12,178 nucleotides of DNA from Bacteroidales bacterium (GTDB lineage: Bacteria > Bacteroidota > Bacteroidia > Bacteroidales > Bacteroidaceae): NCBI GenBank assembly GCA_030523385.1, contig JAUNIV010000036.1, positions 1-12,178 on the forward strand, read 5' to 3'. The notes beneath the pieces were generated by a model, which saw only the letters and a list, made by a program, of their open reading frames with translations, was not told the DNA's origin and did no database searches. The translations under genes and the position numbers were made by a program. Positions within the stretch are counted from its first letter, which is position 1; the number at the start of each line of letters is the position of its first letter. Below, piece after piece: positions 7,596 to 12,178 of the stretch.

Positions 7596-8258
7596 ATGAA
7601 GAGAATCAGCATATTAGGCATCATAGCCATCCTGGTGCTTGTGGCAAGCATCATAGACCGCTTCCCTGAAGAATGGACGGCGTTCAGACAAGGTTGGGAA
7701 GACGGTTCGCAAGCGGCCTTTACGGAGGCCGATACAGACCAACCGACCATGCACAGCATGGGTTACAAGCGAATTTGGCTCAAGGTGCATCGCACCGGTC
7801 CGGTGGCGGCGTGCGATTCCATTATGAATGTGCAGGAGCATCGCCGCGTGCCCTACGAGATAACCACCATAGAGACCTTTGTTCGTCCGGGCGCGGGTTA
7901 TCGCATGGCTTATATGGCCATAGGTTTTGTGGCCTTGCTTACTGTCTTGGCCATGCTCTATGGCTTTTGGTGCCTGATACGTCTGCTTGTCGATTTGTCC
8001 CATCGTCGGGTGCTGACGCGGAAGAACGTATGGCGCATGCGCTGCGTTGCTTATAGTTTTGCGCTGTTCACCGTGCTGGAATTGCTGATGATGCAGGCCG
8101 AAGGACTTCTTTCCGACCAGATTCTCCTGCCCGGCTACGAGGTGACAGGTCTGGCAGAGTATTCGCCCAATTATTTTTCTGCCGTCATGCTGTTGCTGTT
8201 TGCCGAAATATTTGCCCACGGGGTGAAGTTGCAGGAGGAGCAAGACCTTACCATTTGA
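7596..8258 (+). CDS. DUF2975-family membrane protein
   Basis: This is a 220-aa protein with four hydrophobic segments near 4-20, 104-134, 148-167 and 192-208. An extracytoplasmic loop of about 80 residues lies after the first. The C-terminal stretch LFAEIFAHGVKLQEEQDLTI is characteristic of the DUF2975 family. Members are very often encoded beside a small HTH_26/XRE regulator, as here, where one starts 45 nt downstream. The molecular function is unknown. The arrangement suggests a membrane partner that could sense a signal or hold the regulator, but nothing in the sequence proves contact. The start is 30 nt after the CPBP gene, in the same probable operon. Confidence 0.85.
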   Translation: MKRISILGIIAILVLVASIIDRFPEEWTAFRQGWEDGSQAAFTEADTDQPTMHSMGYKRIWLKVHRTGPVAACDSIMNVQEHRRVPYEITTIETFVRPGAGYRMAYMAIGFVALLTVLAMLYGFWCLIRLLVDLSHRRVLTRKNVWRMRCVAYSFALFTVLELLMMQAEGLLSDQILLPGYEVTGLAEYSPNYFSAVMLLLFAEIFAHGVKLQEEQDLTI

Positions 8259-8303
8259 GAGAAGATGTGACGAAGAAAACGGATAAACAAACCTGAACAG
8301 CCT

Positions 8304-8522
8304 ATGCCTATAATAGTAAATTTGGATGTGATGATGGCGAAACGCAAGATTTCGCTTGGCGAGCTGGCCGAAAGAATAGACCTCACGCCTGCCAACCTGT
8401 CTATCTTGAAGACCGGAAAGGCGAAAGCCGTGCGCTTCTCCACACTGGAAGCCATCTGCAAGGAATTGGACTGCCAGCCCGGCGACATACTGGAATACAG
8501 GCCGGAAGAAAGCACGGTATGA
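8304..8522 (+). CDS. Small XRE/Cro-type HTH regulator (YozG-like)
   Basis: This is a 72-aa protein consisting almost entirely of one helix-turn-helix domain. MPIIVNLDVMMAKRKISLGELAERI opens the fold, the recognition region is about LTPANLSILKTGKAKAVRF (27-45), and LEAICKELDCQPGDILEY (48-65) closes it. This is the compact form that partners DUF2975 proteins. No ligand or dimerisation domain is added. As the last gene of the peptidase/protease/DUF2975 group it is the natural candidate for the protein that binds the palindromes at 4714-4819, giving autoregulation. That link is inference from position. Confidence 0.9.
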   Translation: MPIIVNLDVMMAKRKISLGELAERIDLTPANLSILKTGKAKAVRFSTLEAICKELDCQPGDILEYRPEESTV

Positions 8523-8558
8523 AACAATCGGTTTGATGCCTTGAAACGGTAGATTTGA

Positions 8559-8605
8559 CCCTTTGAAAAATTTTTTTCGCGCCTTGAAAAAAGTTTTTTA
8601 AAGGG
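8559..8605 (+). terminator. 20-bp AU-rich stem-loop after the HTH gene, possible terminator
   Basis: Arms 8559-8578 (CCCTTTGAAAAATTTTTTTC) and 8586-8605 (GAAAAAAGTTTTTTAAAGGG) enclose a 7-nt loop, GCGCCTT. In plus-strand RNA all 20 positions pair, two of them as G-U wobbles. In minus-strand RNA those two become A-C mismatches, so the structure favours a plus-strand transcript, that of the operon ending at 8522. No U-run follows the stem, so it is not a standard terminator. It could instead be a 3'-end stabiliser. Confidence 0.45.
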
Positions 8606-8634
8606 TGGAAATTATCTTACATCCGTATCTAAAT

Positions 8635-8678
8635 AAAAAACGTGCGGAAAGCATGAACAACATCAAGCTTTCCGCACG
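8635..8678 (-). terminator. Strong intrinsic terminator of the rubredoxin gene
   Basis: A perfect 12-bp stem (CGTGCGGAAAGC at 8641-8652 with GCTTTCCGCACG at 8667-8678) has a 14-nt loop. On the minus strand it is followed at once by TTTTTT (plus-strand A6 at 8635-8640). It lies about 40 nt past the rubredoxin stop. There is no T-run on the plus-strand side, so it acts on the minus strand. Confidence 0.9.
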
Positions 8679-8719
8679 CACTATGGCAAATCTCAAAAAG
8701 GTGAAAGTCGCAGTCTTGC

Positions 8720-8884
8720 TTACTCTTCCACTTCTTCAAAATCCTCTTTTCCTACTCCGCAAAGCGGGCAAACCCAATCATCGGGAATGTCTTCAAAGGC
8801 TGTGCCCGGAGCGATACCGCCTTCAGGATCTCCTATTTCGGGGTCATAGACCCAATTGCATACAGTGCAAACATACTTTTTCAT
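8720..8884 (-). CDS. Rubredoxin (54 aa)
   Basis: This is a small cytoplasmic iron protein that carries single electrons through one Fe(Cys)4 centre. The frame reads MKKYVCTVCNWVYDPEIGDP and continues to DDWVCPLCGVGKEDFEEVEE. The four iron ligands are C6 and C9 (CTVC) and C39 and C42 (CPLC). Length, the YDPxxGDPxxGI segment and the FxDxPxDWxCPxC segment are all typical. In anaerobes rubredoxins feed rubrerythrin-type peroxide reductases and similar enzymes; the partner here is not in the window. The gene follows the sirtuin on the same strand with a 77-bp gap that holds its own -7 box. A strong terminator follows. Confidence 0.97.
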   Translation of the reverse strand: MKKYVCTVCNWVYDPEIGDPEGGIAPGTAFEDIPDDWVCPLCGVGKEDFEEVEE

Positions 8885-8932
8885 AACGTCTTTGTTTTTA
8901 ATGTTCTACATTCTTTCTTTTTAAATAGAGAA

Positions 8933-8940
8933 CAAAGATA
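8933..8940 (-). promoter_or_regulatory. Probable -7 box for rubredoxin
   Basis: On the minus strand this reads TATCTTTG, a match to TAnnTTTG, 48 bp before the rubredoxin ATG and just after the sirtuin stop. No good -33 TTTG is seen. Rubredoxin may therefore be expressed apart from, or in addition to, readthrough from the sirtuin gene. Confidence 0.5.
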
Positions 8941-8961
8941 TACAGAATTTGTTCACTCCGG

Positions 8962-9663
8962 CTATGATTCCAATAAAATTTTCTTCAGTTCTTCCATTCC
9001 TGCCGATGCGCCCTTCTGAATGACGTGTACACGGCGTCCCGAAGTGATGGCCACCTGTTTGGGGTCTATCAGATAGACCGGGACGTGCGAGGGGACGTAG
9101 TTCAGCAGTCCCGCAGCCGGATATACATTGAGCGATGTGCCTATAATCAGGAATATGTCGGCCTGTTCGGCATAGTCTATGGCCGTCTCAATCATGGGGA
9201 CAGACTCGCCGAACCACACGATGAACGGGCGCAGTTGCGAGCCATCGGCCGCCAGGTCGCCTATGTGTACCTCGTAATCCTCCGGTTTCAGTTCCTTTAT
9301 ATAAGCAGGATTGTTGGGCTGACGGGAAGAAGTGACCTTCGTCAGCTCGCCATGCAGGTGGATGACGTGCGAACTGCCTGCCCGTTCGTGCAGGTTGTCC
9401 ACGTTTTGGGTAATGACTGTCACATCGAAATACTTTTCCATCTCTGCCACCAGCTCGTGCCCCCGGTTGGGCTTCACGTCGAGAAGCTGTTTGCGCCGTT
9501 CGTTATAGAACTCCGTCACCAGCTTCGGGTTTGCCGCATAGCCTTCGGGGGTGGCTACCTGCTCCACCGGATATTTATCCCACAGCCCGCCTGCGTCTCT
9601 AAACGTGCTGATACCGCTTTCGGCACTCATGCCGGCACCCGTCAGAATCACTAATTTCTTCAT
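8962..9663 (-). CDS. cobB: Sir2-family NAD-dependent protein deacylase (class III sirtuin)
   Basis: This 233-aa enzyme removes acyl groups from lysines using NAD+. The NAD-binding GAGMSAESG (9-17) with FR (21-22), TQNVDNLH (85-92), the catalytic H104 in HLHGEL and GTSLNVYPA (175-183) are all present. Y53 and R56 in EFYNERR match the Tyr-x-x-Arg pair that E. coli CobB and SIRT5 use to bind acidic acyl groups, so desuccinylation is likely alongside deacetylation. The protein contains no cysteine at all, so the four zinc-binding cysteines usual between about 108 and 145 are missing. The rest of the fold is intact, so this is probably a lineage variant, not a broken gene. The start is supported by an unusually good Shine-Dalgarno site. 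Confidence 0.95.
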   Translation of the reverse strand: MKKLVILTGAGMSAESGISTFRDAGGLWDKYPVEQVATPEGYAANPKLVTEFYNERRKQLLDVKPNRGHELVAEMEKYFDVTVITQNVDNLHERAGSSHVIHLHGELTKVTSSRQPNNPAYIKELKPEDYEVHIGDLAADGSQLRPFIVWFGESVPMIETAIDYAEQADIFLIIGTSLNVYPAAGLLNYVPSHVPVYLIDPKQVAITSGRRVHVIQKGASAGMEELKKILLES

Positions 9664-9670
9664 TTTTAGT

Positions 9671-9677
9671 CCTCCTC
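9671..9677 (-). promoter_or_regulatory. Strong Shine-Dalgarno site for the sirtuin
   Basis: On the minus strand GAGGAGG ends 7 nt before the ATG at 9663. Most other genes in the window have no such site, so this one stands out and fixes the start codon. Confidence 0.75.
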
Positions 9678-9693
9678 TTTTTTACGAAACACA

Positions 9694-9701
9694 CAAAAAT
9701 A
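9694..9701 (-). promoter_or_regulatory. Probable -7 box for the sirtuin
   Basis: TATTTTTG on the minus strand fits TAnnTTTG. A TTTTG lies upstream but at 16 bp, shorter than the usual 19-21 bp. It is 31 bp before the start codon. Confidence 0.4.
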
Positions 9702-9746
9702 AGAAAAATTAATTTACCAAAAGCATACTGATTCAAATAAAACACC

Positions 9747-9754
9747 TACCTTTG
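9747..9754 (+). promoter_or_regulatory. Probable -7 box for the FKBP pair
   Basis: TACCTTTG fits TAnnTTTG and lies 38 bp before the ATG at 9793. No clear TTTG is found about 20 bp upstream. The sirtuin and FKBP promoters are divergent within a 129-bp gap. Confidence 0.55.
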
Positions 9755-9792
9755 TGCGTTTTGCAGAAAAACAGCTTATAAAATAAACAGTT

Positions 9793-10377
9793 ATGGATAA
9801 ATTTAGTTACGCCATCGGCCTGGGTATAGGCCAAAATCTACTGAGCATGGGTGCTCAAGGTATTAACGTAGAAGACTTTGCTCAGGCAATCGCCGACGTA
9901 TTAAACAGAAACGAAACCGCCATCAGCCACACCGAAGCGCGCGAAATCGTAAACAAGTACTTCGAGGAGCTGGAATCAAAGATGAATGCGGAGAATATAG
10001 AGAAGGGCAAGAACTTCCTGGCCGAGAATGCCAAAAGACCGGAAGTGGTGACGCTGCCCAGCGGATTGCAGTATGAAATCATCAAGGAAGGAAACGGCAA
10101 GAAGCCGAGCGCAACGGACCGCGTGAAGTGCCATTACGAAGGTACGCTGATAGACGGTACGCTGTTTGACAGCAGCATCAAGCGTGGCGAACCGGCCATC
10201 TTCGGTGTGAACCAGGTAATAAAAGGATGGGTGGAAGCACTCCAGCTGATGACCGAAGGCTCTAAGTGGCGCCTGTTCATTCCTTCGGAACTGGCTTACG
10301 GCGCACAGCAGGCAGGCGAGATGATACCTCCCCACAGCACGCTGATATTCGAAGTGGAATTAATAGAAGTAATATAA
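9793..10377 (+). CDS. FKBP-type peptidyl-prolyl isomerase, cytoplasmic form
   Basis: This is a 194-aa prolyl isomerase and chaperone of the FkpA/FklB/Mip type. Residues 1-80 form the helical dimerisation domain and about 85-194 the FKBP domain. Active-site residues fit FKBP: Y115, F125-D126, V142-I143, W146, Y169 and F186. No signal peptide or lipobox is present; the protein begins MDKFSYAIGLGIGQN, straight into the N-terminal domain, so it should stay in the cytoplasm. A second FKBP with an export signal starts 18 nt downstream, and the C-terminal domains are clearly related. The pair probably arose by duplication, and the two likely serve the same folding step in two compartments. Confidence 0.94.
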   Translation: MDKFSYAIGLGIGQNLLSMGAQGINVEDFAQAIADVLNRNETAISHTEAREIVNKYFEELESKMNAENIEKGKNFLAENAKRPEVVTLPSGLQYEIIKEGNGKKPSATDRVKCHYEGTLIDGTLFDSSIKRGEPAIFGVNQVIKGWVEALQLMTEGSKWRLFIPSELAYGAQQAGEMIPPHSTLIFEVELIEVI

Positions 10378-10395
10378 TTAAAGTTTTTAAAGCAA

Positions 10396-11265
10396 ATGAA
10401 GAAAATTAGCATTTTTGCTGCGGTAGTTGCCGCAGCAGGTTTGGCGTCTTGCACCGCCCAGGCTCCTAAAGCGAACCTGAAGAGTGACGTTGATTCACTT
10501 TCTTACATGATGGGTATCACCAACACACAAGGATTGGATATGTATCTTACTCAGCAGTTGGGTGTTGACACTACTTACATGGCCGACTTTATCCGCGGTG
10601 TGCAGGAAGGTGCCAACAAGACAAGCAAGAAGGACGTGGCTTACATGGCAGGTCTTCAGATTGGCCAGCAGGTAGGCGGACGCATGTTCGACATGATGAG
10701 CCAGCGCATCTTTGGCAACGACTCAACTCAGTCTTTGAGCCGCGACAATTTCCTGGCCGGTTTCATGGCTACTTTGCAGAAGAAGAATGCCGTAAGCATG
10801 GAAGAAGCTACTACTTACGTTCAGTCTAAGGCTGAAAGCATCAAGGAAAAGGCTACCGAAAAGAAGTATGCTGAAAACAAGAAAGCCGGCGAAGACTTCC
10901 TGGCTGAGAATGCGAAGAAAGAAGGCGTGAAGGTTACTGCCAGCGGTTTGCAATATAAAATTATCAAGGAAGGCAACGGTGCTATCCCTGCCGATTCTTC
11001 TAAGGTGAAGGTAAACTACAAGGGTACATTGATTGACGGTACTGAGTTCGATAGCTCTTACAGCCGCAACGAACCGTTCATTACCCCTGTCAATCGAGTA
11101 ATCAAAGGATGGACCGAAGCTCTGACCATGATGCCTGTAGGTTCTAAGTGGGAACTGTACATTCCGCAGGATTTGGCTTATGGTTCACACGATACAGGCA
11201 AGATTAAGCCGTTCTCTACACTGATATTCGAAGTGGAATTGCTTAGCATCGAGAAGGATAAATAA
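10396..11265 (+). CDS. FKBP-type peptidyl-prolyl isomerase, lipoprotein form
   Basis: This is a 289-aa exported prolyl isomerase. The N-terminus MKKISIFAAVVAAAGLASC is a lipoprotein signal, with lipobox LASC and lipidated C19. The residues just after C19 (TAQAPKA) carry no acidic run like the Bacteroides surface-export signal, so a periplasm-facing position is the simpler guess. Residues 30-160 are the FKBP-N helical domain, longer than in the upstream paralogue, with a Lys/Glu-rich helix at 143-175. Residues 180-285 are the FKBP domain, with Y208, F218-D219, V235-I236, W239, Y262 and F278 in the expected active-site places. It likely helps fold envelope proteins. A strong terminator follows. 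Confidence 0.95.
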   Translation: MKKISIFAAVVAAAGLASCTAQAPKANLKSDVDSLSYMMGITNTQGLDMYLTQQLGVDTTYMADFIRGVQEGANKTSKKDVAYMAGLQIGQQVGGRMFDMMSQRIFGNDSTQSLSRDNFLAGFMATLQKKNAVSMEEATTYVQSKAESIKEKATEKKYAENKKAGEDFLAENAKKEGVKVTASGLQYKIIKEGNGAIPADSSKVKVNYKGTLIDGTEFDSSYSRNEPFITPVNRVIKGWTEALTMMPVGSKWELYIPQDLAYGSHDTGKIKPFSTLIFEVELLSIEKDK

Positions 11266-11283
11266 TCAAGATTCCTATATAAA

Positions 11284-11323
11284 ACAAAAGAAGGGGGCTT
11301 TTTGACGAGTCCCCTTCTTTTGT
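11284..11323 (+). terminator. Intrinsic terminator after the FKBP pair
   Basis: A 13-bp perfect stem (ACAAAAGAAGGGG at 11284-11296 with CCCCTTCTTTTGT at 11311-11323) can extend inward by four more pairs, two of them wobbles, to a TTTGAC loop. The 3' arm is itself U-rich. It begins 19 nt after the stop codon. Confidence 0.85.
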
Positions 11324-11351
11324 CTATGTAATGACTGTAACTTATTGTTCT

Positions 11352-11417
11352 GCGTTATTATTAGTAATTGTCACGTATTGCCGTTACTAATCGTGCAGCG
11401 TTATCATTAGTAATGAT
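11352..11417. repeat. Alternating ATTAGTAA repeats
   Basis: GCGTTATTATTAGTAAT (11352-11368) recurs at 11398-11414 with one change, 46 bp apart. Midway, TTACTAAT at 11384-11391 is the inverse of the shared ATTAGTAA. The second copy lies within a near-palindrome, ATCATTAGTAATGAT (11403-11417). There is no coding sense in this stretch. It could be a protein-binding array or the remains of a repeat element. Confidence 0.5.
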
Positions 11418-11424
11418 GTGATGT

Positions 11425-11462
11425 ACTTTCAGTATTAGAAAGAAAATGTTAAAACTGAAAGT
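11425..11462. repeat. 9-bp inverted repeat
   Basis: ACTTTCAGT (11425-11433) and ACTGAAAGT (11454-11462) are perfect inverses around a 20-nt centre. No T-run follows. It lies about 40 bp upstream of the -7 box at 11501. Confidence 0.4.
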
Positions 11463-11500
11463 TTTGGGCGTAATTGGTTCTCTAAATGCAAAAGAACTAC

Positions 11501-11508
11501 TATCTTTG
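11501..11508 (+). promoter_or_regulatory. Promoter -7 box without a following gene
   Basis: TATCTTTG fits TAnnTTTG and sits in the context CTATCTTTGCAACG, much like the tRNA promoter context CTACTTTTGCACC at the left edge. A TTGG lies upstream, but at about 24 bp. No plus-strand gene follows; a terminator does, about 30 bp later. Confidence 0.5.
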
Positions 11509-11514
11509 CAACGC

Positions 11515-11582
11515 TCATCTATAAGTAGAAGGAGTTTCGGGGCTCGGTATGTCTTGACATATATCGAGCCCTGCGTTTTTAT
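11515..11582 (+). ncRNA. Candidate short transcript (about 70 nt) ending in an intrinsic terminator
   Basis: A start about 7 nt after the -7 box would give an RNA of about 70 nt. It would have a short AGAAGGAG-containing 5' part and then a hairpin: GGGCTCG (11540-11546) with CGAGCCC (11565-11571), and an inner helix GTATGT with ACATAT. A T-run at 11576-11580 follows. On the minus strand no T-run follows the stem, so the terminator acts on plus-strand transcription. No open frame of note lies inside. The 5' and 3' ends are estimates; it could be a small RNA or the leftover control region of a lost gene. Confidence 0.4.
11540..11580 (+). terminator. Intrinsic terminator of the candidate short transcript
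   Basis: A 7-bp GC-rich stem is stacked on a 6-bp inner stem with a CTTG loop and a 2-nt bulge. TGCG and TTTTT follow. It overlaps the end of the convergent minus-strand gene (stop at 11579-11581). Confidence 0.65.
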
Positions 11583-12124
11583 AGCACTCTGCAGGATGCA
11601 GATTTCATTTTCTTTTCCATTTGCTTTTCTCCATAACTCTTGTTGAGGTAGTATGCCGTTAATAGGTAATATGAGTGGCCGTTTCGCATTTGCGGCTCAA
11701 AAACAATGACGTACTTTCTTGTTTTATTATAAACGTAGGTTCTTTCAATATTCATGCGTTTGCGTTGGTTTCGTTCCGTTATATTGAACACTAAAATATT
11801 GCTATCATTCACTTGCTCTTCAACATGAGTCCTTATCCAATGTAGGCGTTCTGAGCGGAAACAGTCATAGACTCTTTGCTTAATTGCCTTCTCTTGTTCA
11901 TCAAACGATTCAATTTCCTCAGTCGTAAGATGTGCAAACTCCCTATCCATGTCAATATTTCCATCCGTTTTGATTGGATATATTCGTTTCCCTCTGAACT
12001 TGAAATTCTCATTGTCTGCAATATCTCTGTCAAAAATCCCTCTAAGTGATTTCAACCTTGCTTTTTCATCAAGGGAATTAAGTTCCAACAGTTCAGGATA
12101 TTTTTTCAGTTTATTGAATGGCAT
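11579..12124 (-). CDS. Hypothetical protein resembling phage-type RelE/barnase-like (PBECR) nuclease domains
   Basis: This is a 181-aa soluble protein with no signal or membrane segment. Residues 1-85 are charged and mostly helical, with a basic FKFRGKRIYP patch (41-50). The second half has RSERLHWIRTHVEE (90-103), RTYVYNKTRKYVIVFEPQ (128-145) and SYYLLTAYYLNK (151-162). The pattern of a His/Arg helix, then beta strands ending in YLLTAYY, recalls the PBECR/RelE-like RNase domains carried by phages, often linked to MuF head proteins. This is recognition by eye, not a search. Two counted stretches (11701-11820) are about 32% GC, against 52% for a sample of the FKBP gene (10681-10740), which fits horizontal origin. 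A gene may end 7 nt upstream. The ATG at 12124 has no clear Shine-Dalgarno site. Confidence 0.6.
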   Translation of the reverse strand: MPFNKLKKYPELLELNSLDEKARLKSLRGIFDRDIADNENFKFRGKRIYPIKTDGNIDMDREFAHLTTEEIESFDEQEKAIKQRVYDCFRSERLHWIRTHVEEQVNDSNILVFNITERNQRKRMNIERTYVYNKTRKYVIVFEPQMRNGHSYYLLTAYYLNKSYGEKQMEKKMKSASCRVL

Positions 12125-12131
12125 AGATAGA

Positions 12132-12178
12132 TTACTTTAATGTGATAAAGAACAGATTGAACTTTTTGGCAGACAAAG
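12132..12178 (-). CDS. Possible 3' end of an upstream gene, cut by the window edge
   Basis: On the minus strand one frame stays open from the window edge to a TAA at 12132-12134, giving 14 residues, LSAKKFNLFFITLK. The stop lies 7 nt before the start of the nuclease-like gene, the spacing expected inside an operon. Fourteen codons are too few to prove coding. Confidence 0.3.
   Translation of the reverse strand, partial: LSAKKFNLFFITLK

Noticed and set aside
7614..8243. Minus-strand open frame of 209 residues over the DUF2975 gene
   Set aside because: It is a shadow of a gene whose membrane segments and family C-terminus are clear. The His/Gln-rich product is typical of an antisense frame.
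8605..8886. Plus-strand open frame of 93 residues across the terminator and rubredoxin
   Set aside because: It runs antisense through the rubredoxin gene and through a strong minus-strand terminator.
9025..9654. Plus-strand open frame of 209 residues over the sirtuin
   Set aside because: It is antisense to a well-supported sirtuin gene. The residue pattern looks like reverse-complement translation and no motif is seen.
11446..11646. Plus-strand open frame of 66 residues
   Set aside because: It starts before the orphan promoter, runs through the terminator hairpin and into the antisense of the nuclease-like gene, with no recognisable features.

Overview
The window looks like a chromosomal segment from a gut-type Bacteroidales bacterium (Bacteroides, Phocaeicola or a close relative). 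The evidence is the repeated use of the Bacteroidetes promoter form (TTTG, about 20 bp, then TAnnTTTG) ahead of genes, mostly weak ribosome binding sites, and gene types typical of the group. These include a PMCA-type Ca2+ ATPase, an S9 peptidase, a DUF2975/HTH pair, a tandem FKBP pair and a cysteine-free sirtuin. The species cannot be named from this sequence.

Layout: the left edge cuts through a tRNA-Met(CAU) gene on the minus strand, with its own promoter. Divergent from it runs a plus-strand block: calcium ATPase, HAD phosphatase and ribF (FAD synthetase/riboflavin kinase), with short gaps (1 nt between the last two) and a small terminator after ribF. Next is a 430-bp intergenic region rich in structure: a perfect 10-bp hairpin, three copies of a 23-bp element (one inverted, two head to tail), and a cluster of TATCG-N5-CGATA palindromes spaced about two helical turns apart over a good promoter. 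That promoter drives a probable four-gene operon: exported S9 peptidase, CPBP membrane protease, DUF2975 membrane protein and a small XRE/HTH regulator.

Two minus-strand genes converge on that operon. They are a sirtuin deacylase and, downstream, a 54-residue rubredoxin ending in a strong terminator. Divergent from the sirtuin is a pair of FKBP-type prolyl isomerases, the first cytoplasmic and the second a lipoprotein, closed by a strong terminator.

The right end (about 11.3-12.2 kb) changes character. Composition turns AT-rich. There are short intergenic repeats, a promoter and terminator about 70 nt apart that enclose no gene (possible small RNA), and a minus-strand gene that resembles phage-associated RelE/barnase-like nuclease domains. 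A possible upstream gene runs off the window. This end is probably the edge of an accessory or prophage-derived segment.

No CRISPR array, insertion sequence or rRNA is visible. The best candidates for something undescribed are the phased operator cluster with the operon it controls, the 23-bp repeat element, the orphan short transcription unit, and the putative nuclease gene at the right edge.
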